Under the pieces are notes generated by a model. That model was not told the origin of the DNA and searched no databases. It saw nothing but the letters and a program-made list of their open reading frames with translations. A program made the translations under genes and the position numbers. Of a stretch of DNA of 64,000 nt, positions 21,315-30,106 are shown piece after piece; within the stretch, counting starts at the first letter, position 1, and each line of letters starts with the position of its first letter. The stretch spans positions 124,001 through 188,000 of the forward strand of contig NZ_CAKKMV010000010.1 in NCBI RefSeq assembly GCF_918697865.1, given 5' to 3'. This DNA comes from Massilia sp. Bi118 (GTDB lineage: Bacteria > Pseudomonadota > Gammaproteobacteria > Burkholderiales > Burkholderiaceae_D).

Positions 21315-21887
21315 ATGGCGAGGACAGCAGCCAAAGCAGCAGGGGCTTCAATGCCGCCAGCCAGGGTGGCCGTGAAGACGGCTGCAAAGAGCACCGCCAA
21401 GAAGAGCAAGGCCGCAGCGGCGCCGGCGCGCAAGCCGGCCGCGGCGAAGGCCGTTGCAGCGAAACCGGCCGCGGTGAAACCGGCCGCGGCCAGATCGGCC
21501 GCCGCGAAGCGCGCCGCCACGCCGGCCGCGAAGGCTGCCAAAGCCGCGGTAAAGGCGGCAACCAGGCCCGCAGCCAAACCCGCAGGCAAGCCCGCAGGCA
21601 AGCCCGCAGCAAAACCGCGCGCAAGCCGGAGCGCCGAACCGGTGCGTCCCGACACCGCAGCCCAGGCGCGGCCCACGCTGGTGCGCGACAGCTTCACCAT
21701 GCCCGAGCAGGAGTATGCGGTGCTGGGCGCGGTCAAGCAGGCCTGCCTGAAGGCCGGCTTCGAGGTCAAGAAGAGCGAATTGCTGCGCATTGGCGTGGCC
21801 CTGCTGGGCCAGCTCGACGCCGCCAGCCTGCGCGCGGTACTCGGCAATCTGCCTCAGCTCAAAACGGGGCGTCCGCCCACGGAGTGA
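21315..21887 (+). CDS. Histone H1-like Lys/Ala/Pro-rich protein with folded C-terminal part
   Basis: The product has 190 residues. Residues 1-118 are almost only Ala, Lys, Pro and Arg with tandem AAKPAA/PAGKPAGK units, like eukaryotic H1 tails and bacterial H1-like nucleoid proteins. Residues ~120-190 are different: a compact helical segment (MPEQEYAVLGAVKQACLKAGFEVKKSELLRIGVALLGQL) resembling conserved C-terminal modules of unknown function in this family. DNA binding by the basic tail is likely. The encoding DNA has short direct repeats (about 21455-21500 and 21575-21612), so repeat-length variation between strains is expected. The upstream region is AT-rich (CATATATATTG near 21276), a plausible promoter. 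Confidence 0.8.
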   Translation: MARTAAKAAGASMPPARVAVKTAAKSTAKKSKAAAAPARKPAAAKAVAAKPAAVKPAAARSAAAKRAATPAAKAAKAAVKAATRPAAKPAGKPAGKPAAKPRASRSAEPVRPDTAAQARPTLVRDSFTMPEQEYAVLGAVKQACLKAGFEVKKSELLRIGVALLGQLDAASLRAVLGNLPQLKTGRPPTE

Positions 21888-21947
21888 TCCGGCCCCGCAG
21901 CGTCAAGCTGCATGAGCCGGCGGCTCCGTGCCGGCGTGGCGTCCCGC

Positions 21948-22259
21948 TCAGTGCGTCGTGCGCCCGGCCGGCTGCGCCCGTGCCTCGGCCGTGAGTTCCT
22001 TCAGCTCGCGGATCGGGATATTCGACTTCTCGTGCATCCTCAGCAGGATGGTGGCGCCGACGTTCAGCTTGCGGTGCCGTATCTTGCTGATGATGGGCGG
22101 CTGCACTTCGAGGACGCGGCATAGTTCCGCGTCGTTCTTCAGCTGCATGCGGGTGATCAGGGTGTCGAGCAAGGGATTTGGGACGAAACTCGACGGCTCG
22201 GCCGCGCGGGCGCGGTGCATCGCCTCGAGCAGCTCCTGTTTTTTCTGTCGTACGCTCAT
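21948..22259 (-). CDS. XRE/Cro-type helix-turn-helix protein
   Basis: The product has 103 residues. GGAGG is placed 6 bases before the ATG. Residues ~28-75 form a lambda-repressor-like HTH (TLITRMQLKNDAELCRVLEV, then PPIISKIRHRKLNV). The N-terminus is a charged helix (RQKKQELLEAMHRARAA). There is no sensing domain. The 187-base upstream region contains no other gene, so it may be autoregulated. It is a small regulator of unknown target; nothing points to a toxin partner next to it. Confidence 0.78.
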   Translation of the reverse strand: MSVRQKKQELLEAMHRARAAEPSSFVPNPLLDTLITRMQLKNDAELCRVLEVQPPIISKIRHRKLNVGATILLRMHEKSNIPIRELKELTAEARAQPAGRTTH

Positions 22260-22446
22260 GAACTTCCTCCGTTAGGGAACATTCAAGACAGACCGACTTG
22301 TTTTGGAGAGTTTGCCCGACCGTATTTTTGCTGATTTCTATACCGCGTATGCTGGGTGGGTTTGTTGGAATGCTACTACGACTTTGACAAGTTTGACGCA
22401 CTGTTCATGAATAAAAGCCCATAACATGCGTCTTTCTGCTTGGAAC

Positions 22447-23094
22447 TTACGTTAATTTCAGTCCGGAACGTGTCAATACGAGGGTGCGGTCGGCCATCGC
22501 GGCGGCGGCGTGCGAGTGAGTGACCATGATGGCGCCGGCGCCGCTCTGGCGGATCTCGTCGCGCAGCAGGTGCAGGATGCCGTCCGCCGTCTCCGGATCG
22601 AGGTTCCCGGTCGGTTCGTCGGCCAGCAGCAGGGCGGGGCGGTGCACCAGGGCGCGCGCGATCGCCACCCGCTGCAGCTCGCCGCCGGACAGCTGGCGCG
22701 GGAAATCGGCGCCACGTCCTTTCAAGCCCACCGCATCGAGCATGGCGCGTGCGCGCGCCGGGTCCGCGCCGCCGTTCAGCAGCAGCGGCAAGGCCACGTT
22801 CTGTTCGAGCGTCAGGTGCGGCAGCACGTGGAAGGCCTGGAAGATGAAGCCCATGCGGCTGCGGCGCAGCTGCGTCGCCGCATCGTCGTCGAGGCTGGAC
22901 ATCGGTACGCCGTCGACCACGACCTGGCCGCTGTCGGGCGTGTCCAGGCCGGCGATCAGGTTCAGCAGGGTCGATTTGCCGACGCCGGATTCCCCCATCA
23001 CGGCGACGAATTCGCCGGGTGCGAAACGGTGCGAGAGGCTGGCCAGCACTTTGCTGCCGCCATAAGACTTGGAGAGGTCGACGAGTTCAAGCAT
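22447..23094 (-). CDS. ABC transporter ATP-binding protein, LolD/MacB type, without adjacent permease
   Basis: The product has 215 residues. Walker A is GESGVGKST, the signature LSGGELQR, Walker B LLLADEPTG, and the H-loop MVTHSH. The sequence belongs to the LolD/FtsE/MacB group that powers extrusion or membrane-lateral transport. Such genes normally sit beside an FtsX/MacB-type permease. Here the downstream neighbour is the XRE gene and upstream is egtD in the opposite direction, so the permease must be encoded elsewhere. The function is sure only at ATPase level. Confidence 0.88.
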   Translation of the reverse strand: MLELVDLSKSYGGSKVLASLSHRFAPGEFVAVMGESGVGKSTLLNLIAGLDTPDSGQVVVDGVPMSSLDDDAATQLRRSRMGFIFQAFHVLPHLTLEQNVALPLLLNGGADPARARAMLDAVGLKGRGADFPRQLSGGELQRVAIARALVHRPALLLADEPTGNLDPETADGILHLLRDEIRQSGAGAIMVTHSHAAAAMADRTLVLTRSGLKLT

Positions 23095-23174
23095 AGTCCG
23101 CTACTGTAGCATGGCGACGGCATTCTCCCGATTCGCGTATGATGGCAAGAACGTCAACATTCCGGGACCCACCG

Positions 23175-24173
23175 ATGCTGAACCGTTCGACCGAAGCGCC
23201 CGCTCTCGATGTTCCCTTCGACACCTCGGCCGAGGGCCTGCGCCTGCGCGCCGAACTCGAAGCCGGCCTGCGTGCGCAGCACGCCTGCATCTCGCCCAAG
23301 TTCCTGTACGACGCGCTCGGCTCGAAGCTGTTCGAAGCCATCTGCGAAGTCCCGGAGTACTACCCGACCCGCACCGAAGCGGCCATTTTCGAGCGCCACG
23401 GCGCCGAGATCGCGCGCGCGGTCGGCACCGGCTCGACCCTGATCGACCTCGGCGCCGGCAACTGCGCCAAGGCGGCGCGCCTGTTCCCGCTGCTGCATCC
23501 GGCGCAGTACGTCCCGGTCGATATCTCGGCCGACTTCCTGCAGGACGCCGTCGAGCGCCTGCAGCAGCGCTTCCGCCATATCGAGATGAACCCGCTCGGC
23601 ATGGACTTCTCAGGCGGCGAGTGGCGCCTGCCCGACGTGGTGCGCAGCGAGCGCCGCCTGTTCTTCTATCCCGGTTCCTCGATCGGCAACTTCAGCCCGG
23701 ACGATGCGCTGGCCTTCCTGCGCCGCGTGCGCGCCCAGTGCGGCGCCGATGGCGGCATCCTGATCGGCATCGACCTGGCCAAGGAGCACGCGGTGCTGGA
23801 CGCGGCCTACGACGATGCCCTCGGCGTCACCGCCGCTTTCAACCTGAACGTGCTGCGCCATGCCAACCTGCTGCTGGGCGCCGACTTCGACATCCGCGCC
23901 TGGCGCCATCACGGCTTCTACAACGAACGCGAAGGCCGCGTCGAGATGCACCTGGAAGCCAGGAGCAGCCAGCAGGTCACGTGGCGGGGCGGCAGCCGGC
24001 GCTTCGAAGCCGGCGAGCGCATCCACACCGAGAACAGCTACAAATACCGCCCCGCAGCCGCGGTCGGACTGCTGGAGCAGGCCGGCTTTGCCGCCGCCGG
24101 CGTCTGGACCGACGAACGCGGATGGTTCGCCGTGATCCACGCGCGCGCCATCCCGCCGGGCGCCATGCACTGA
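23175..24173 (+). CDS. egtD: L-histidine N-alpha-methyltransferase EgtD
   Basis: The product has 332 residues from ATG 23175 (an in-frame ATG lies at 23139, without a ribosome site). EgtD transfers three methyl groups from S-adenosylmethionine to histidine, giving hercynine. Recognisable parts: the N-terminal SPKFLYDALGSKLFEAICEVPEYYPTRTE block typical of the family, the SAM-binding motif LIDLGAGNCAKA, FFYPGSSIGNF, and the C-terminal RIHTENSYKY block that contributes to histidine binding. The family's usual length is about 320 residues. egtB follows 19 bases downstream, so this is a two-gene ergothioneine operon. Hercynine would also feed the selenoneine enzyme SenA encoded 13 kb away. Confidence 0.95.
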   Translation: MLNRSTEAPALDVPFDTSAEGLRLRAELEAGLRAQHACISPKFLYDALGSKLFEAICEVPEYYPTRTEAAIFERHGAEIARAVGTGSTLIDLGAGNCAKAARLFPLLHPAQYVPVDISADFLQDAVERLQQRFRHIEMNPLGMDFSGGEWRLPDVVRSERRLFFYPGSSIGNFSPDDALAFLRRVRAQCGADGGILIGIDLAKEHAVLDAAYDDALGVTAAFNLNVLRHANLLLGADFDIRAWRHHGFYNEREGRVEMHLEARSSQQVTWRGGSRRFEAGERIHTENSYKYRPAAAVGLLEQAGFAAAGVWTDERGWFAVIHARAIPPGAMH

Positions 24174-24192
24174 CAGCCGAGCCGAGGACGCC

Positions 24193-25416
24193 ATGGGAGC
24201 GAACGAACACCGCCAGGCCCGCGAATTCGAACAGGTGCGCCAGCGCTCGCTGCACCTGGCCGAGCCCTTGTCCAGCGAGGACTGCTGCGCGCAGTCGATG
24301 CCGGAGGCCAGCCCGATCAAATGGCACCTGGCCCACACCACCTGGTTCTTCGAGACCTTCATCCTCGAGCGGCGCGAGCCGGGCTACCAGGCCTACCACC
24401 CGGCCTTCAAGGTACTGTTCAACTCCTATTACAACGGCGTCGGCGCCAGGCATCCGCGGGCCCAGCGCGGCCTGCTGACGCGGCCCGCCTTCGACGAGGT
24501 GCTGGCCTGGCGCCGCGACATCGACGCACGCATGGTGCGCCTTTTGCAGAATGCGCCCGACGACAGGGAACTGGCGATGCTGGTGGAGCTGGGCCTGCAG
24601 CACGAGCAGCAGCACCAGGAGCTGATGCTGACGGACCTGAAGCACCTGCTGGCGCAGAATCCGCTGTCTCCCGCCTACCTCGATTCCGCGCTGCCGGAAT
24701 CCTGTCCGGTGGGGCCGCTGAGCTGGCTGGATTTCGAAGGCGGCCTGGCCGAGATCGGCCACCGCGGCGCCGGCTTCAGCTTCGACAACGAGCTGCCGCG
24801 CCACCGCCAGTACGTCGCGCCCTTCCAGCTGGCCTCGCGCCTGGCCACCAATGGCGACTACCTCGAGTTCGTCGAAGCCGGCGGCTACCGCGACCCTGCC
24901 TTGTGGCTGTCCGAGGGCTGGGACCGGGTCTGCAGCGGCGAGATCGAACAGCCGCTGTACTGGCGCAAGGAGGAGGGCGGCTGGATGGAATTCACGCTGC
25001 ATGGACTGCAGCCGCTCGACCTGGCGCGCCCCGTGACCCACGTCTCGCTGTACGAGGCCGACGCCTACGCGCGCTGGCGCGGCGCGCGCCTGCCGACGGA
25101 AGCGGAGTGGGAATTCGCGGCGCGCGACATCGCGATCTCCTGCGGCGACCTGCACCCGCGCGCGGCCGGCAGCGATGGCCTGGCCCAGATGTTCGGCGAA
25201 TGCTGGCAGTGGACCAGCAGCAGCTACGCGCCTTACCCGGGCTATGCGCCGGCCGCCGGCGCACTGGGCGAATACAACGGCAAGTTCATGGTCAACCAGT
25301 ACGTGCTGCGCGGCTCCTCCTGCGCCACTCCGCACGGCCATGCGCGCGCCAGCTACCGCAACTTCTTCCCGGCAGGCAGCCGCTGGCAGTTCACCGGCAT
25401 CAGGCTGGCCAGATGA
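24193..25416 (+). CDS. egtB: Ergothioneine sulfoxide synthase EgtB
   Basis: The product has 407 residues. The N-terminal DinB_2 domain (about 12-150) carries the iron-binding HxxxHxE (H137, H141, E143) plus the upstream His in KWHLAHTTWFFE. The C-terminal FGE-sulfatase-like domain (about 175-405) has TEAEWEFAARD, FGECWQWTSSSY and the end RGSSCATPHGHARASYRNFFP. EgtB is a non-haem iron enzyme that joins hercynine with cysteine or gamma-glutamylcysteine using oxygen. No egtC amidohydrolase or egtE lyase is in the window, so the thiol donor and the last step are not settled. It lies immediately after egtD and overlaps the next gene in ATGA. Confidence 0.93.
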   Translation: MGANEHRQAREFEQVRQRSLHLAEPLSSEDCCAQSMPEASPIKWHLAHTTWFFETFILERREPGYQAYHPAFKVLFNSYYNGVGARHPRAQRGLLTRPAFDEVLAWRRDIDARMVRLLQNAPDDRELAMLVELGLQHEQQHQELMLTDLKHLLAQNPLSPAYLDSALPESCPVGPLSWLDFEGGLAEIGHRGAGFSFDNELPRHRQYVAPFQLASRLATNGDYLEFVEAGGYRDPALWLSEGWDRVCSGEIEQPLYWRKEEGGWMEFTLHGLQPLDLARPVTHVSLYEADAYARWRGARLPTEAEWEFAARDIAISCGDLHPRAAGSDGLAQMFGECWQWTSSSYAPYPGYAPAAGALGEYNGKFMVNQYVLRGSSCATPHGHARASYRNFFPAGSRWQFTGIRLAR

Positions 25417-26348
25417 AGGGGGCGCGCGGCCTGCGCCTGGCGGTCCTGAACCGGCGCGCGAATGCCTACATCGTCGGCCACCCGCTCGCCTTCACTTTCG
25501 GCGTACTGAAAAGCTTCCGCGCCAACCAGGGCCTGCTGCTGGCCGGCGCCGTCGCCTACTACGCGCTGCTGTCCATCGTGCCCTTCCTGATGCTGGTGGT
25601 GGTGGTGCTCTCGCACTTCCTGAACGAGGCCGAACTGCTGCTGACCCTGCGGCGCTACCTCGAGCTGCTGCTGCCCGGCCAGTCCGCCGCGATCGTCGCC
25701 GAGGTCGCGCACTTCCTCGACGAGCGCGACCTGATCACCTGGGTGCTGGTCGCCACCATGGTCTTCTTCAGCTCCTTCGCCTTCACGGTGCTGGAGAACG
25801 CGATGAGCGTGATCTTCGTGCACCGCGTGGCGGTGCGGCGTCGCCACTTCATGGTCTCGGCGCTGCTCCCTTACTGCTACATCCTGGCGCTGGGCTTCGG
25901 CATCATGATCGTGACCCTGGTGGCCGGCACCCTGCAGGTGATCGGCACCGAGACCGTCGAGCTGTTCGGCTACAGCTGGTCGCTGCACGGCGTGTCCGGC
26001 GCCTTGCTCTACCTGCTAGGCCTGGCGGGCGAGATCCTGGTGCTCACCTCGATCTACATGGTGATGCCGGTCGGCCGGCTGTCGCTGTCGCACGCGCTGG
26101 TCGGCGGCGTGACCGCGGCGCTGCTGTGGGAAATCGCGCGCCATGTGCTGGTCTGGTATTTTTCCACGCTGTCGAAGGTGAACGTGGTGTACGGCTCGAT
26201 GAGCACCGCCATCGTGGTCATGTTCTCGCTCGAGATCGGGGCGGCGCTGCTGCTGTTCGGGGCCCAGGTGATTGCGGAGTACGAGCGGGTCGGGCAGGGC
26301 GGGGCGCCGGGACAGGCGAAGAAGATGGAGACGCGGCCGGTGGAGTGA
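25413..26348 (+). CDS. YihY/BrkB-family inner-membrane protein
   Basis: The product has 311 residues. The ATG overlaps the egtB stop (ATGA), which fixes the start and implies coupling. Six hydrophobic segments are visible (about 36-60, 95-120, 145-170, 185-210, 220-240, 250-275). The family's early signature is present: LLLAGAVAYYALLSIVPFLML. YihY proteins are integral membrane proteins of unknown function; older names such as ribonuclease BN are wrong. Coupling to egtB is interesting because a role in export or membrane use of ergothioneine would be new, but that is only inference. Confidence 0.88.
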   Translation: MKGARGLRLAVLNRRANAYIVGHPLAFTFGVLKSFRANQGLLLAGAVAYYALLSIVPFLMLVVVVLSHFLNEAELLLTLRRYLELLLPGQSAAIVAEVAHFLDERDLITWVLVATMVFFSSFAFTVLENAMSVIFVHRVAVRRRHFMVSALLPYCYILALGFGIMIVTLVAGTLQVIGTETVELFGYSWSLHGVSGALLYLLGLAGEILVLTSIYMVMPVGRLSLSHALVGGVTAALLWEIARHVLVWYFSTLSKVNVVYGSMSTAIVVMFSLEIGAALLLFGAQVIAEYERVGQGGAPGQAKKMETRPVE

Positions 26349-26357
26349 AATGCGGCG

Positions 26358-26759
26358 TCAGCGGAGGAGCTCCGCCAGGGTTTCTCCCTTCCTGCGCACC
26401 GGCAGGGAGCCGGCTGGCCCGTTCATGTTCCAGTTTGCCGGTTGGCCAGTGAGCTCGATCCGGTAGCGGTGGCCGCCAAGCGTGCAGCCGCGTGCGACGG
26501 TCAGCACCTTGTCGACGGCATCGCCGCCTGGCTTGTTCTTTTTCAGGTCCCAGGTGTCCCACAAGTCCATGCGTTTATCGGGGATGTTATCTGAATCGAA
26601 TAGACCGATCTCGAGATGCTGCTCGCGTGTATTGCACTCGATCCCGACAATGAATTGATCGTAGGACTTCGGCGACTGGCGATCGTATTGCCGCGGCTCC
26701 GCAGCCCTGCCCGGATGGCAGGCCAGTGCAAGCGCCGCAAGCGCAAATACATGACGCAT
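26358..26759 (-). CDS. Small secreted hypothetical protein
   Basis: The product has 133 residues. The start at ATG 26759 is set by a near-perfect Shine-Dalgarno AAGGAGGTG 5 bases upstream; the upstream GTG codon overlaps that site. A signal peptide is seen (MRHVFALAALALACHPGRAA). The mature part has two Cys, in GIECNTREQ and in ARGCTLGGH, which may form a disulfide, and a strand-rich pattern. No family recognised. It converges on the YihY gene, 9 bases apart. Confidence 0.7.
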   Translation of the reverse strand: MRHVFALAALALACHPGRAAEPRQYDRQSPKSYDQFIVGIECNTREQHLEIGLFDSDNIPDKRMDLWDTWDLKKNKPGGDAVDKVLTVARGCTLGGHRYRIELTGQPANWNMNGPAGSLPVRRKGETLAELLR

Positions 26760-26844
26760 CGAATACACCTCCTTCAGACCTGCCGGCTCCCGACCCGCTA
26801 CACTAGCACGGTTTGCTTTTAGAATTGCTCACTACACTGACCCG

Positions 26845-27615
26845 ATGCTAGACCTGCTCAACGCCATCCCGCGCGAACTGATCCTGCCGCCCGCAAACCT
26901 GTTCCTGCTGATCCTCATCGGCCTGCTGGTCTGGCGCCGCTGGCCGCGCGCCGGGCGCATCGTCGCCGGCATCGGGCTGGCGCTGCTGGCCTTCCTGTCC
27001 ACCACGGCCGGCGCGTCCCTGTTCGTCAGGCCGCTGGAGCGCATGACGGCGCCGCTGCGGTCGCCCGAGCGCGCCGGCGCGCAGGCAATCGTCGTGCTGG
27101 CGGCCGGACGCTTGCAGGACGCGCCGGAATACGGCGGCCGCGACATCCCCGATTACCTGGCGCTGGCGCGCCTGCGCTATGCGGCCCACCTGCAGCGGGC
27201 GACCTCTCTGCCGGTGCTGGTCAGCGGCGGCGTCGGCGCGAATGCGGCCGGCAGGGAGGCCGATGCCCTGGCGGACGCCATGGCCACCGCCCTGCGCGAA
27301 GACTTCGGCGTGCCGGTCAAGTGGATCGAAGCGCGCTCGCGCGACACGGCGCAGAACGCGGCCAACAGCGCCGCCATGCTGCGCAAGGACGGCGTCAAGC
27401 GCATCCTGCTCGTGACCGATGCGATGCACATGCCGCGCGCGCGGATGGCCTTCGAACACGAAGGGCTGGAGGTGGTGAGTGCGCCGACCATGTTCTTCGG
27501 CGACCAGGCGCGGTCGGCGTCGTCGCTCGTGCCCAGTGCCGAGGGCATGCGGCGGTCGTGGTATGCGCTGTACGAGCTGCTGGGTTTTGCCTGGTATCGC
27601 CTGCGCCTCGGCTAA
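26845..27615 (+). CDS. YdcF/DUF218-family membrane protein
   Basis: The product has 256 residues. Two N-terminal membrane helices (about 15-32, 38-60) precede a cytoplasmic or periplasmic DUF218 domain. Its hallmarks are AIVVLAAG, a ARLRYAAHL helix, LPVLVSGGVG, the acid/Asn-rich SRDTAQNAANSA and LLVTDAMHMPRARMAFE. The domain is a Rossmann-like fold linked in some members to nucleotide or envelope polysaccharide work. It is followed 9 bases on by a glycosyltransferase gene, and the two probably work in the same envelope process. Confidence 0.88.
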   Translation: MLDLLNAIPRELILPPANLFLLILIGLLVWRRWPRAGRIVAGIGLALLAFLSTTAGASLFVRPLERMTAPLRSPERAGAQAIVVLAAGRLQDAPEYGGRDIPDYLALARLRYAAHLQRATSLPVLVSGGVGANAAGREADALADAMATALREDFGVPVKWIEARSRDTAQNAANSAAMLRKDGVKRILLVTDAMHMPRARMAFEHEGLEVVSAPTMFFGDQARSASSLVPSAEGMRRSWYALYELLGFAWYRLRLG

Positions 27616-27624
27616 ACTCCATCC

Positions 27625-28824
27625 ATGGCAAACATCCTCCTGTCCTGGGAGCTCGGCCGCGCCCTCGGCCACGCCGGCCGCCTGAAATCCCTCGCGCTGC
27701 CGCTGCGCGCGCGCGGGCATGAAGTCTCGTTCGCGCTGCGCGACCTGGTCCACACCCAGCGCCTGCTGCACGACATCGACGCCCCCAAGTTCCAGGCGCC
27801 GTTCTGGCAGCATCGCGTCGAAGGCCTGCCGCCGGGCGAGGCCAGCCTGGCCGACATCCTGCTGGCCTGCGGTTGGATCGACGCCGGCGCCGTCCACGGC
27901 CTGGTGGAGGGCTGGCGCGCGCTGCTGCAGGCGACGCAGGCGGACCTGGTCGTCTGCGACTACGCGCCGACCGCAAGGCTGGCCGCGCGCAGCCTCGGCA
28001 TTCCCAGCGCCGCCGTCGGCGCCGGCTTCACCATGCCGCCGGCCTTGAAAGCCCTGCCGCCGCTGCGCGACTGGGAACCGGCGCAGCGCGAGCGCATGGC
28101 CGCCGGCGAGGCGCGCGTGCTCGACAGCGCGAACAAGGTGCTGGCCCGCTACGGTGCGCCGCCGCTGGCGCAGGCATCCGGCCTGCTGCTGGGCGATGCG
28201 CCGCTGCTGTGCACCTTTCCGGAACTCGATCCCTGGCGCCGCCCGGCCGATAGCGTGTACTGGTATGGACCGAACATAGCGTTATCCGCCGGCGCCGCCG
28301 CGCCGCAGTGGCCGGCGGGCGAGGGCGCCAGGGTGTTCGCCTACCTGAGCGGCCCGCACCCCGAGCATGGCGCGCTGCTGGCGGCCCTGCAGGCGGCTGG
28401 TTGCCGCACGCTGTGCTATTCGCCGGAAGTGGCGGCCGGCGCCAGGCCGCCTGCGAACGGGGAGAGCATCGCATGGGCGCGGGCGCCGGTGGATCTGGCC
28501 CGGGCCCTGCCCGAATCCGAGTTCGTGGTCTGCCATGCCGGCGAATCGACGGTGTCGCAGGCGCTGCTGGCCGGCAGGCCGCTGCTGTTGATGCCGCAAT
28601 CGGCCGAATCTTTCCTGACGGCGCGCCGGGTGCGCGAGATGGGCGCGGGGATCAATATCGGCGAGCTGGCGCGGCCGCCCGATTGGCCGGCCATCGTGCG
28701 CGTGTTGCTGGAGCAGGCAAGCTACCGCCAGGCGGCGCAGGTTTTCGCGCAGCGCCATGCGGACTTCGATGCGCAGCGCCAGGCGGAATCGCTGGCGGAG
28801 ACGCTCGGGACGCTGTGCCGATAG
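27625..28824 (+). CDS. Glycosyltransferase of the GT-B/UDP-glycosyltransferase (GT1-like) type
   Basis: The product has 399 residues. The N-terminus ILLSWELGRALGHAGRLKSLALPLRARGHEV is the classic GT1 acceptor-domain start. The C-terminal domain contains VVCHAGESTVSQALLAGRPLLLMP, the equivalent of the UDP-sugar-binding HxG...GxP block. Neither a signal peptide nor membrane helix is present. Acceptor and donor are unknown. The gene is in tandem with the YdcF gene and ends 13 bases from a convergent DUF2254 gene. Confidence 0.82.
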   Translation: MANILLSWELGRALGHAGRLKSLALPLRARGHEVSFALRDLVHTQRLLHDIDAPKFQAPFWQHRVEGLPPGEASLADILLACGWIDAGAVHGLVEGWRALLQATQADLVVCDYAPTARLAARSLGIPSAAVGAGFTMPPALKALPPLRDWEPAQRERMAAGEARVLDSANKVLARYGAPPLAQASGLLLGDAPLLCTFPELDPWRRPADSVYWYGPNIALSAGAAAPQWPAGEGARVFAYLSGPHPEHGALLAALQAAGCRTLCYSPEVAAGARPPANGESIAWARAPVDLARALPESEFVVCHAGESTVSQALLAGRPLLLMPQSAESFLTARRVREMGAGINIGELARPPDWPAIVRVLLEQASYRQAAQVFAQRHADFDAQRQAESLAETLGTLCR

Positions 28825-28837
28825 CGTCCGTTCGAAC

Positions 28838-30088
28838 TCAGGCCCGGCTCCAGTAGTCGGCATGGCGGGCACGGATTTGCGCAAGGTCGGGCGGGAAGTG
28901 CAGGGCCTGTTCCGCCCGGGCCAGCGCGAGGCCGGCCTGGCGACGCGCGCAGGCCTTCATGCGCGCGTCATACTTTCCCAGGTCGCCGAGATGGCGCTGC
29001 AGGCGCATCATCACCTCGACCGTGCCGGCGCCGTCGCGCGCGATCGCATAAAAGGCATCGTCGAACAGATCGTCGAGCGGCAGCGCGGGAACGGCGACGC
29101 GCTCGTACGCGGGCTGCGCAGCGGGCTCGCCGCCGGCCATTTCAGCCAGCAGGCGATGCAGCGAGCCGAGCACGCCAATTGCGGTGCCTGGATCGTTGAT
29201 GCCCGGTGACAGGGCGCGGCAGGCGATCTCGGACAGCGCCAGCAGGCCGAAGCGCGGATCGTCGTCGAACTGGCGTTGCGGGCCGATCGTGAAGGCCTCG
29301 GCGAAGCCATTGTTGTCCGGCTGGCCATCGCGGTCCGGCCCTGCTTCCAGGTGGCAGAGCGGCCCGGCAGGACTCACGAAAGCGCCAGGCAGGACATCGA
29401 CCCGCACCCGCACATCGAACTTCTCCGCCTGCTTTTGCAGGTGCGCGACGTCGATGTGCTGCACGTAGCCGACCTTGTCCGGATACACGGGCGAGCCGCA
29501 GGGCGGGCCGCGCGATTCGGTGCCGCCCAGCCAGGGCGCCTGGCGGCGGCGTGCCAGCGCGGCGGCGGCGGCATGCTCGACCTTGGCGACGATGGCGCCC
29601 ACGCGGCCGAGGCGCGCGATGCGGTCGACCCAGCGCACGAAGGTCAGGACCACGATCACCAGGACCAGCACCATCAGCACGAACAATGTGAAACGTCCAG
29701 CGCGTCCATAGTAGTCGTTCATGGCGGCGCTGATGCCGATCACGCTGAAAATGAAGGCGCCGATGAAGGTCGAGAGGGCGTTCTGCGACACGTCGTCGGC
29801 GACGATCAGGGGAAAGGCCCGCGCGGTCGCCATCTGGCCGGCCGACGCATAGGCGGACACCATCGATGCAACGGCGAAAGTGGCGATGCCGAGCATGCTT
29901 GCGGCGGTGATCTTCAGGAGCTGGACGACGGAGTCCTGCGACACGTCCGGCACCGGGCCGTCGACGAAGGAGCGGTCGGCAAGGTGGGCGAGCAGCACGC
30001 CGGTCACCGACAGCAGGCAGGCTGCCAGAGGCTTGATCCAGAGCCGTTCGCGCAGGCGGCTGAGCAGGAAGCGTAGACGGTCTCGCAT
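28838..30088 (-). CDS. DUF2254 membrane protein
   Basis: The product has 416 residues. Four membrane helices occupy the first ~150 residues (about 17-38, 60-85, 105-125, 130-152). The family marker SMVSAYASAGQMATARAFPLIVADDVSQNALSTFIGAF lies among them. The rest is a soluble domain with RFGLLALSEIACRALSPGINDPGTAIGVL, also a family signature. DUF2254 has no proven function; some proposals are ion or stress related. It follows the MscS gene 18 bases downstream on the same strand, which suggests a shared role in membrane tension or ion balance. Confidence 0.9.
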   Translation of the reverse strand: MRDRLRFLLSRLRERLWIKPLAACLLSVTGVLLAHLADRSFVDGPVPDVSQDSVVQLLKITAASMLGIATFAVASMVSAYASAGQMATARAFPLIVADDVSQNALSTFIGAFIFSVIGISAAMNDYYGRAGRFTLFVLMVLVLVIVVLTFVRWVDRIARLGRVGAIVAKVEHAAAAALARRRQAPWLGGTESRGPPCGSPVYPDKVGYVQHIDVAHLQKQAEKFDVRVRVDVLPGAFVSPAGPLCHLEAGPDRDGQPDNNGFAEAFTIGPQRQFDDDPRFGLLALSEIACRALSPGINDPGTAIGVLGSLHRLLAEMAGGEPAAQPAYERVAVPALPLDDLFDDAFYAIARDGAGTVEVMMRLQRHLGDLGKYDARMKACARRQAGLALARAEQALHFPPDLAQIRARHADYWSRA

Positions 30089-30106
30089 GGCGCTGCAGCC
30101 CGCGGC

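Noticed and set aside
21420..21620. Tandem short repeats in GC-rich DNA
   Set aside because: They are in frame and encode the Ala/Lys/Pro tail of the H1-like protein, not a CRISPR or satellite.
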